From the NCBI GenBank assembly GCA_024224995.1, contig JAAENB010000281.1, positions 1 through 7,860 of the forward strand: 7,860 bases of DNA. The letters run 5' to 3'. Both the position numbers and the translations under genes were made by a program. This DNA comes from a bacterium (lineage in GTDB: Bacteria; Spirochaetota; UBA4802; UBA5550). Under the pieces are notes generated by a model. That model was not told the DNA's origin, made no database searches, and worked only from the letters and a program-made list of their open reading frames with translations. Positions 1 to 5,815 of the stretch are shown here, one piece after another. How positions within the stretch are numbered: position 1 is the first letter of the stretch; each line of letters opens with the position of its first letter.

Positions 1-24
1 AAAATAGTATTGCGAGCTGCATCT

Positions 25-118
25 GGCCTTGAAGTAGTATGGGCTCTTTGGGTTGTGAGGACTGTTTGAGCAACGCGAGTTCCGGAGCAATCCAAAGAGC
101 CCATACTACTTCAAGGCC
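25..118. repeat. Perfect 27-bp inverted repeat (long hairpin)
   Basis: The arm at 25-51 is the exact reverse complement of the arm at 92-118. Pairing can continue inward for about five more positions (52-56 with 87-91, two of them G-U), leaving a loop of about 30 nt. There is no run of T after either arm, so this does not look like an ordinary intrinsic terminator. A perfect stem this long in non-coding DNA suggests a mobile palindromic element, a recent duplication, or a structure under selection. No target-site duplication is visible in the flanks. It could end transcription from a gene lying left of the window. Confidence 0.9.
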
Positions 119-149
119 CGCGCACAAGCAAAATTTAGTTTCTTGAGAG
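118..149. repeat. 32-bp dispersed repeat, copy 1
   Basis: Positions 118-149 are identical to 7684-7715 in the same orientation. The match extends leftward through one mismatch (112-149 against 7678-7715, 37 of 38). The unit starts CCGCGCAC, has an AT-rich centre and ends CTTGAGAG. Internal CAAG and CTTG can pair as a weak hairpin. This copy overlaps the last base of the right arm of the 25-118 hairpin. Both copies are intergenic, so it is probably a genome-wide dispersed repeat; copy number cannot be judged here. Confidence 0.85.
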
Positions 150-197
150 CACCTGCCCCCGTAGTTGCGTCTTAATATTGTTAATAAAAAAATCTGT

Positions 198-227
198 TTG
201 ACACTTGTTAACCGATTATTTAGTAAT
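198..227 (+). promoter_or_regulatory. Candidate promoter of the asparagine synthetase-like gene
   Basis: A perfect -35 hexamer TTGACA lies at 198-203. The -10 is weaker: AGTAAT at 222-227 (18-nt spacer, four of six consensus positions) or TAGTAA at 221-226 (17-nt spacer, three of six). Transcription would start near 234, giving a leader of about 30 nt before the ATG at 266. The surrounding 180-250 is strongly AT-rich. The -35 and spacing are convincing; the exact -10 is not. Confidence 0.5.
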
Positions 228-234
228 ACTAAAT
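218..234. promoter_or_regulatory. Operator-like palindrome over the -10
   Basis: ATTTAGTAATACTAAAT is a perfect inverted repeat of two 8-nt arms around a single central A. It overlaps the candidate -10 and start point of the promoter upstream of the gene at 266. A dimeric repressor bound here would block RNA polymerase. The sequence does not identify the regulator. An asparagine- or nitrogen-responsive factor would fit the downstream genes, but that is inference only. Confidence 0.4.
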
Positions 235-265
235 CAACGAAAATATATATAAGACAGGTGAATCA

Positions 266-1498
266 ATGGAAAATAACATAAAACGAATAGGAGAATCACT
301 TTACCGGTTTCAGTCTGCCCTGAACGAAGGCGGTTCCAGTTTTGAAGACTACATCTCAGAAAACTATGCTAACAAATGGCTTTCCGATGAACTCTTTCAT
401 GTTTCGGCAATTCGAACAACCTTTGTCCATTCCATCAACCAGTTCCTGATTGATGAAGGTCTGTTTAACCTTGAAAAGGTTATGCTCAGTATTATTACGG
501 ATCCACTGGCACATGATATTGAACATACCCCTTCGATTGACTATAAAGGCCATACCTATTTAACGACCCACAGCATGATCTACAGCAAATTCCTGGCCTG
601 TTCCAATCCCAATATCAAAGGGATCTTTGTGGACTCTCCCAACATCCGACTGGAAATGGAAAGCCCAACCAATGTACAGAGAGGCCGATATCTTGCTGAC
701 TTTTCCCAGATCGATATTGAAGTGAAACGGAACAGGGGACTGACCCTTGATGACTATTATACAAAACAATCATTGGTTCTCGATACTCTTACCGAGGATA
801 TGAACAAGATTAAAGATCTTCTTGAAAGAATGCTGGTCTATACCTGCGGAGAGCTTAACAGAAGAAACAGCGACAACCTCAAAGCCCTGGGCGTTGTTAT
901 TGAAGTTCCTAAAACCCCTTTTCCAAGTTTTCATAAAGATGAATCAATGCAAAAGTACGGCAGAACGTTTGAAGAAAACCTGGGTGAAGAAACAGAAGCT
1001 CAATTTTACTGGGTTACGGGTCTTATGCGGGAAAATTATGACCTTATTTATCCCTACCTTTCTAAAGACGGCAGCAAACCGGACCTGGCCGAGGTTGGAT
1101 CGCCAAATATTTTTAATTATGATATCCTTGCCAAGAGCATTGACGCGAAAACAGGAAAACACTCTCCCGCTAAAGAGATACTCTCGGGTGCCATCAGGGA
1201 ATGGCTTTTCGAACCGATCATTGAAAGGATTATCGACAATAAAGTTCTTCCTGCCAGGCCAATAATCAAAAACGGCAATCTTGAAAATATCAATGAACTT
1301 GGCGGATACGGTCCTTTCTTATATTTCGCTTCCATGAAAGACGGGCTGGGAAAATCCCTTTTCCCCGACACCATGGGAGGCGGCATTGGCGTTGAAAGAA
1401 CCCTTTACTCTATCTTACGGGGTGATAAAATAAGCAAAATTGACGATATTACCTTTTTCGGGAAAAACCCCGATTCTCATCCCTTATATTTGTATTGA
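266..1498 (+). CDS. AS-AR-type asparagine synthetase-like protein (class II aaRS paralogue)
   Basis: This 410-residue protein has the catalytic core of aspartyl/asparaginyl-tRNA synthetases but no N-terminal OB-fold anticodon-binding domain. Motif 1 lies near residues 46-82. The active-site segment YLTTHSM is at 98-104. Motif 2 is near 119-153, with the expected arginine and glutamate at R128 and E130 (SPNIRLE). Motif 3 is GGGIGVER at 371-378, followed by an IDDITFF stretch where AsnRS has IRDVIPF. The THSM and SPNIRLE segments resemble, from memory, archaeal AS-AR proteins, AspRS-derived enzymes that make asparagine from aspartate with ATP. Lacking the anticodon domain, it is unlikely to charge tRNA. 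It would be cytoplasmic. At 410 residues it is longer than the roughly 300 I recall for archaeal AS-AR. The ATG at 266 follows AGGTG at 256-260, a good ribosome site. It precedes asnS on the same strand, separated by 140 nt holding a large hairpin. The class II paralogue call is firm; the asparagine-synthetase activity is inferred. An aspartyl-transferring or tRNA-modifying role is the alternative. Confidence 0.8.
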   Translation: MENNIKRIGESLYRFQSALNEGGSSFEDYISENYANKWLSDELFHVSAIRTTFVHSINQFLIDEGLFNLEKVMLSIITDPLAHDIEHTPSIDYKGHTYLTTHSMIYSKFLACSNPNIKGIFVDSPNIRLEMESPTNVQRGRYLADFSQIDIEVKRNRGLTLDDYYTKQSLVLDTLTEDMNKIKDLLERMLVYTCGELNRRNSDNLKALGVVIEVPKTPFPSFHKDESMQKYGRTFEENLGEETEAQFYWVTGLMRENYDLIYPYLSKDGSKPDLAEVGSPNIFNYDILAKSIDAKTGKHSPAKEILSGAIREWLFEPIIERIIDNKVLPARPIIKNGNLENINELGGYGPFLYFASMKDGLGKSLFPDTMGGGIGVERTLYSILRGDKISKIDDITFFGKNPDSHPLYLY

Positions 1499-1516
1499 TA
1501 GTATATAACACTGTCA

Positions 1517-1600
1517 GGGAATGAGTCCTGCCTTTCCTCCACCCATGTGCAATACAGGACGTATTATCACATGGGTGGAGGAAAGGCAGGACTCATTCCC
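1517..1600. repeat. Perfect 33-bp inverted repeat between the two class II genes
   Basis: The arm at 1517-1549 is the exact reverse complement of 1568-1600. The 18-nt loop has its own 5-bp stem (AATAC 1551-1555 with GTATT 1561-1565) closing a 5-nt loop. There is no T-run, so it is not a standard terminator. Transcribed, it would form a near-perfect RNA duplex and a likely RNase III target, which could separate or differentially stabilise the upstream and asnS messages. The arm sequence is unrelated to the 25-118 hairpin. It begins 18 nt after the upstream stop codon and ends 38 nt before the asnS start. Confidence 0.92.
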
Positions 1601-1638
1601 GAGCGCACCAAATAAATTTTATACAAGGATCAATTAAC

Positions 1639-3027
1639 ATGGAAAAATTACGTATAAAAGAAATCCTTCAAATGGAAGGAGACAACCGGGAAATAACCGT
1701 TGAAGGCTGGATCAGGACAAAAAGAGACTCCAAAGGGATCTCCTTTATGGAACTTAATGACGGTTCAATTATTAAAAATCTGCAGGTTGTTATTGAAAGC
1801 TCTTTTCCTGATTATGAAAAAATAAACCCCCGCCTTATGAACGGTGCCAGTGTTGCCGTTACCGGAACCCTCATTCCTTCGGAAGGGAAAGGACAAACCA
1901 TTGAAGTAAAAGCTTCGGCCATTGAAATATTCGGTGAAGCTCCGCCGGAAGATTACGCGCTTCAGAAAAAACGGCACTCCTTTGAATTCCTGCGGGAAAT
2001 AGCTCACCTGCGAGCCAGGACCAACTCTTTTGGCGCTGTTGCCAGGGTTAGAAGCGCCATGAGCTTTGCCATACATAAATTCTTCCAGGAGCATAATTTT
2101 ATTTATGTTCATACTCCCATTATTACGGGGAGCGACTGCGAAGGTGCCGGTGAAATGTTCCAGGTTACCACCCTGCCCCTGAACGACATTCCGCGTGAGA
2201 AAGGTGAAATTGATTTTTCAAAAGACTTTTTCGGCAAGCCGGCTTCCCTGACCGTAAGCGGCCAGCTTGAAGGCGAAACCTATGCCACTGCGCTAAAAAA
2301 CATCTACACATTCGGGCCTACCTTTCGCGCGGAAAATTCAAACACCTCCCGCCACCTGGCCGAGTTCTGGATGGTTGAACCGGAAATGGCCTTTTGCGAT
2401 ATCAACCTTAATATGGATGTGGCTGAAGAATTTATCAAATATATATTTTCTTACATCCTGGAAAACTGCTCCCATGATATGGACTTTTTCAATTCCAGGA
2501 TCAGCAAGGGCATTATTGAAAATCTTGAAAGCATTGTAAAAAGCGACTTTCAGAGGATCAGCTATACCGAAGCCATAAACCAGCTGGAAAAAGCAAAGGA
2601 CAATTTTGAATTCCCGGTTATGTGGGGAATTGATCTTCAAAGTGAACATGAGAAATATCTTACTGAGCAGGTATACAATAAACCGGTAATTGTTACTGAT
2701 TATCCCAAGGATATTAAAGCCTTTTACATGAAACAAAACGAAGATAATAAAACCGTCCGGGCTATGGATGTTCTTGTTCCCCGCCTGGGTGAGATCATCG
2801 GCGGCAGCGAACGGGAGTCTGATTATTCAAAACTGGAAGCCCGGATCAAAGAATCGGATCTTGATCCTGCCGACTACTGGTGGTACCTGGATCTTCGAAA
2901 ATTCGGTTCGGTCCCCCACGCCGGTTTCGGCCTGGGTTTCGAACGCCTCATCCAGTTCGTCACGGGTATGCAAAACATCAGGGACGTCATTCCCTTTCCC
3001 CGTACCGTAAAAAACCTGGAGTTTTAG
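1639..3027 (+). CDS. asnS: Asparaginyl-tRNA synthetase
   Basis: This cytoplasmic class IIb enzyme attaches asparagine to tRNA-Asn using ATP. At 462 residues it has the usual length (E. coli AsnS is 466). The N-terminal OB-fold anticodon-binding domain spans about residues 1-105, with the typical [22 protein letters not shown] pattern in residues 21-42. Motif 1 is near 133-165. The amino-acid site holds SGQLEGE at 207-213. Motif 2 has [15 protein letters not shown] at 229-243, with R230 as the ATP-contacting arginine. GGSERE at 388-393 and motif 3 [11 protein letters not shown] at 427-437 with IRDVIPFPR at 447-455 complete the core. The start ATG follows AAGGA at 1625-1629. Nothing appears to be missing. 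Direct AsnRS means tRNA-Asn need not be charged through the Asp-tRNA amidotransferase route, so free asparagine must be available; the preceding gene may supply it. The gene may be co-transcribed with that gene or read from its own promoter in 1601-1638, where I see no clear -35/-10. Confidence 0.97.
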   Translation: MEKLRIKEILQMEGDNREITVEGWIRTKRDSKGISFMELNDGSIIKNLQVVIESSFPDYEKINPRLMNGASVAVTGTLIPSEGKGQTIEVKASAIEIFGEAPPEDYALQKKRHSFEFLREIAHLRARTNSFGAVARVRSAMSFAIHKFFQEHNFIYVHTPIITGSDCEGAGEMFQVTTLPLNDIPREKGEIDFSKDFFGKPASLTVSGQLEGETYATALKNIYTFGPTFRAENSNTSRHLAEFWMVEPEMAFCDINLNMDVAEEFIKYIFSYILENCSHDMDFFNSRISKGIIENLESIVKSDFQRISYTEAINQLEKAKDNFEFPVMWGIDLQSEHEKYLTEQVYNKPVIVTDYPKDIKAFYMKQNEDNKTVRAMDVLVPRLGEIIGGSERESDYSKLEARIKESDLDPADYWWYLDLRKFGSVPHAGFGLGFERLIQFVTGMQNIRDVIPFPRTVKNLEF

Positions 3028-3031
3028 AGGT

Positions 3032-3130
3032 AAGGTAATCGGTCGCCCTGTGGGCGGGGTAACCAGGTAATCAGTAAAGACTTCTTAACCGATTACCGAT
3101 TACCCGGCCCGCAGGGCCTCCGATCACCTT
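3032..3130. terminator. Long imperfect cruciform between convergent genes, possible two-way terminator
   Basis: Bases 3032-3075 pair with 3088-3130 at most positions, with a few mismatches and one small register shift, around a loop near 3076-3087. GGTAATC-type units recur in both arms (3034-3040, 3066-3072, and reversed at 3091-3097). The element fills the gap between the asnS stop (3027) and the stop of the isomerase gene (3134). That position suits a bidirectional transcription end, but there is no strong T-run on either strand. The imperfect arms contrast with the perfect hairpins at 25-118 and 1517-1600. Confidence 0.6.
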
Positions 3131-3133
3131 CCC

Positions 3134-4603
3134 CTACTCCCCTTCGAGCTGCGATTCATCAACCTGAAAATTATACTTAACAAGGATTGCCTTCTCCCAC
3201 GCCCTCTTCTTCTTAATTATTTTCTTATTCCGCAGTATTAATTCGATCCTTTCCAGCTCCTTGCGGTAAGTCTCTTTTTTGCTTACCTGTTCAATTTCCT
3301 CATCCGGCATTCCCGGTTCCATGCCAAAATCTTTACCCAGCTCCTGTTCTTCCTTTTTTACTTCTTTATAGAACTTTTCTATTTCCTTTTCCGTAACTAC
3401 AATACCGGAAAGAACAACTTCATTTTTATAGACATAGGCCATGTTTCTTTCGCTAAAAAATTTCCACTCTTTTTTAAAATCTTCTTTTTGATCCATTTTC
3501 TTCCGCAAGGCTTCCTGCATGAACACTTCTTCTTTAAAAACCCGTTGAACCAGCTTCTTTTTTTTATTATCATCAAAAAGAACGGTTTTTCTCCTGCCGA
3601 CTCTTCCTTGAGATCTAACACCTTCAAGATATTCAATTAATCTATTAAATTCCGCGACAGTGTATGAAGTATCTCCCACTTTAAAAAGAACTGTTGAAGG
3701 ATCGGGGTTTGATACGTTTTCGAAAAAAGTCTCTTTGCCCGGGCCCGTTTCCATTTTCTTTTCCATTCCCCTGGAATTCATAATGGAGAGCCGTTTTTCT
3801 AATCTATCGGCATCCCGTTTATCCCCAACAACCTTTTCAATAGTCTCGGGGGTAACCCAGGCCCGGTCTTCGGCTTTTATTATATAAATGGCGTTCCTTA
3901 TTTCTACCGGTTTTTGGGTAAACTCCCTTTTTTGAAGCTTGAAAACCGCGCGCGAAAACTCTTCTCCTCTCATGCCGTGGGAAATATACCCGATCGCCCC
4001 ACCCCTGTGTTTGGAGTAATCATCGGAATGGGTCTTTGCCAGTTCTGCAAAATCCGCTCCCCTGTTCAGTTCAGAGATAATACTCAGCGCAGATGCCATC
4101 TTTTCCCGGACATGTTTTTCCTGCTCTTGCTCCGACAATTTTACTCTTTTATTCTTTTCAACTTTATAATCACGAACCAGAAGTTTGATAATTCTCGTTT
4201 TCACGACCTCTTCTTTAAAAGAGACATTCTTCCGTAAATGCTTTTTAAAATAGCGTCCCATAAAGTATCTTTTTACGAGTTTGTTCACAAATTTGAAATC
4301 ATCTGATTTATCGAATCCTGCTTTTTTCGCCTCAAGGATAGTTACCTGTTCCAGGGTTATTTTTTTTAATTTCTTTCGCTGGTCACTTTTCTTTTGCAGC
4401 ACTTTATCTTTTTTTAATCGCCTCTCCTCAAGCCAGTCATAGAACTGGCCCCTGGTAACTCTCCCGCCGGTATATGTTGCCAGCACGTTTTTTTCTGATT
4501 TATTGCTAAAAAAATCAACCATATCTTTTAACCGGGCATTTCCCTGAACGCTTACAAATACCATAGACAGGGTAAGTCCCAACAGAATTATCCTTTTTCT
4601 CAT
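3134..4603 (-). CDS. Periplasmic parvulin-type peptidyl-prolyl isomerase (SurA/PpiD-like)
   Basis: This 489-residue protein is probably an exported foldase helping outer-membrane or periplasmic proteins fold. It starts with a Sec signal peptide: basic MRKR, a hydrophobic stretch to about residue 20, and likely cleavage after A23 (QGNA). No lipobox cysteine is seen. A SurA-N-like helical region covers about 38-140. A PpiC-type rotamase domain lies around 140-248, with GADFAELAKTHSDDYSKHRGG (182-202 in pattern) and IGYI at 204-207, ending IYIIKAEDR. A second SurA-N-like block follows near 304-420, with VLFKVGDTSYTVAEFNRLI echoing the first block. A charged tail ends in a KYNFQVDESQL element typical of the C-terminal chaperone helix and strand. 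The protein is very rich in lysine. The start is supported by AAGGAG five bases upstream (4609-4614 on this strand). It is transcribed divergently from the next gene and converges on asnS. The parvulin call is secure; the exact subfamily is not. Confidence 0.87.
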   Translation of the reverse strand: MRKRIILLGLTLSMVFVSVQGNARLKDMVDFFSNKSEKNVLATYTGGRVTRGQFYDWLEERRLKKDKVLQKKSDQRKKLKKITLEQVTILEAKKAGFDKSDDFKFVNKLVKRYFMGRYFKKHLRKNVSFKEEVVKTRIIKLLVRDYKVEKNKRVKLSEQEQEKHVREKMASALSIISELNRGADFAELAKTHSDDYSKHRGGAIGYISHGMRGEEFSRAVFKLQKREFTQKPVEIRNAIYIIKAEDRAWVTPETIEKVVGDKRDADRLEKRLSIMNSRGMEKKMETGPGKETFFENVSNPDPSTVLFKVGDTSYTVAEFNRLIEYLEGVRSQGRVGRRKTVLFDDNKKKKLVQRVFKEEVFMQEALRKKMDQKEDFKKEWKFFSERNMAYVYKNEVVLSGIVVTEKEIEKFYKEVKKEEQELGKDFGMEPGMPDEEIEQVSKKETYRKELERIELILRNKKIIKKKRAWEKAILVKYNFQVDESQLEGE

Positions 4604-4809
4604 AAAAACTCCTTCGTTTTTTTATTGGATTCTCATATGAGCAAATTGTTACTTTTTTTTCAAGGAAAAAACCGGGATTGAGCGCTATTGAGGAGTCAAA
4701 AAAGCAAACAACTTCTTTTTATCTAATTTTATCAGGTTAATACCCTATTTTGTCTTGAAAAAAATCATAGCTCATCAATAAATAAAAAAAAACCAGAGTG
4801 GAAGCGACT
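4604..4809. promoter_or_regulatory. Divergent AT-rich intergenic region
   Basis: About 200 nt separate the isomerase and dehydrogenase-like starts, so both promoters should lie here. For the + gene, TTGAAA at 4755-4760 is a possible -35, with only a poor -10 (TAAATA at 4779-4784). For the - gene, TTGAAA read from the minus strand near 4658-4663 is a possible -35, again without a good -10. A 10-bp palindrome CTCATATGAG sits at 4632-4641. Several homopolymeric A/T tracts may give intrinsic curvature. No ORF or RNA gene is visible. The promoter assignments are weak. Confidence 0.35.
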
Positions 4810-5754
4810 ATGAAACAATTTATCAAACAAATCGAAGAGAGTTACCTCGCCCGGAGCGATAACCCGGATCTGCAAAAATCGACCTGGCAGGAGCTGACGG
4901 CTCAGCTGCCCCCTCACCTGGCTCCGGAACAACGGGAGCGGCCTTCGCTCCTGCTGGCCCGGGACGCAGGGGATCTTGGACTGGCACTGCTCTGGATAGT
5001 GCAGGCAACCCTGGTCCGGTCCCAGGCCCATTCTCTGCTACGGCAGCTGGACAATAACCCGGCAATGAAAACCGTGCTGGAAAATATCGCGCCGGACGTT
5101 ATCGGAGCAATGGCACATACGGAAGACAGGAACAACCCGTTAATAGTACGGGAAGAGGGAGACACGATAATACTAAACGGCGTAAAAAAATATATAACAG
5201 GCGGAAAAACAGCCGACTTTATCCTGGCAACGGCGAAATTGACTGCTGAAGAAAAAATGAGTCAATTGATATATATACCCGTAGCGGAGCTGCCGGATAC
5301 GGCGCTGGAAGAGCTTCCCCTGCCGAGTCTCAAAACAACCAGTCATGCCACGCTGACGCTTGAAAATACCAGGCTCCCAAAAACAAACAACCTGGGTCCG
5401 GAAGGTTCATCACTGCGCAGGAGTCTAAAAAAATGGAGCATACTTGAGCGGAGTCTCATTCTGGAGGCAGTAATCGCCTTTTTAATTTATTTAAACCGGC
5501 GATTAGACAGCATCCTTGATGAAAATCATTTAGAAGAACTCCGGGAAACTCAAAGCGGCATAATCAAAGACCAGGTAGAATCGGCCCTGGATAATTCCCA
5601 TATAGATGAAAAAACCGTAGACCTCCCCTCACTCCTGAAGCATATCGACACACTGAAAGAAGCCGCAGCCCGCAGTGAAGAAGCAGTCCCTGAAGAACTC
5701 AACCGGAGACTCACGGACCTGAATTTCATGAAGGCAATAGCAGGAGCAAGGTAA
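4810..5754 (+). CDS. Divergent, shortened acyl-CoA dehydrogenase-like protein
   Basis: From the ATG at 4810 this is 314 residues, well short of the roughly 380 or more of acyl-CoA dehydrogenases. An in-frame GTG at 4798 would add four residues, but only the ATG has a suitable ribosome site (GGAAG 4800-4804, five-base gap). Order of parts: a leucine-rich helical N-terminal region (about 30-90); a middle beta domain near 95-195 with the family patterns AHTED at 102-106, LNGVKKYITGGKTAD at 122-136 and the LENTRLPKTNNLG stretch at 184-196; then a charged helical C-terminal region. The FAD/substrate-loop residues usually following the TE pair (an AGSD-like string) are not seen. Nor are the C-terminal catalytic-glutamate region (YGG-G-type signature) and final arginine-rich motif. 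It may therefore be a non-catalytic homologue, a subunit, or a decaying gene, though the frame is intact over its full length. It converges with a ligase-like gene 53 nt away. Family membership is likely; activity is doubtful. Confidence 0.65.
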   Translation: MKQFIKQIEESYLARSDNPDLQKSTWQELTAQLPPHLAPEQRERPSLLLARDAGDLGLALLWIVQATLVRSQAHSLLRQLDNNPAMKTVLENIAPDVIGAMAHTEDRNNPLIVREEGDTIILNGVKKYITGGKTADFILATAKLTAEEKMSQLIYIPVAELPDTALEELPLPSLKTTSHATLTLENTRLPKTNNLGPEGSSLRRSLKKWSILERSLILEAVIAFLIYLNRRLDSILDENHLEELRETQSGIIKDQVESALDNSHIDEKTVDLPSLLKHIDTLKEAAARSEEAVPEELNRRLTDLNFMKAIAGAR

Positions 5755-5815
5755 AAGGAGCAAGGCTCAAGTCAATAGAAAAGAATCTTCACTAATACCT
5801 TGAACCTTTAACCTG
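5748..5815. terminator. Imperfect inverted repeat across both convergent gene ends
   Basis: Positions 5748-5765 pair with 5798-5815 at 14 of 18 positions by hand alignment, around a 32-nt loop. The left arm contains the stop codon of the dehydrogenase-like gene (5752-5754) and the right arm contains that of the ligase-like gene (5808-5810). Placement fits a shared transcription end. It is built from CAAGG-type units also found at 7650-7682, so it may instead be a degenerate copy of an intergenic repeat. Confidence 0.4.

Noticed and set aside
208..3095. TTAACCGATTA present at 208-218 and 3085-3095
   Set aside because: The 11-bp match is short, one copy lies in a promoter spacer and the other in a cruciform, and nothing else is shared around them.
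4632..4641. CTCATATGAG palindrome as an operator
   Set aside because: A 10-bp palindrome in AT-rich DNA is expected by chance, and no clear promoter elements flank it. It is mentioned only within the intergenic entry.
4798..4800. GTG as the start of the dehydrogenase-like gene
   Set aside because: No ribosome site precedes it, and the bases covering it (GGAAG, 4800-4804) are well placed to serve the ATG at 4810.
4765..5165. Several minus-strand open frames opposite the dehydrogenase-like gene
   Set aside because: They occur where GC is high and stop codons are therefore rare. None has a family signature, whereas the + frame matches the dehydrogenase middle domain.
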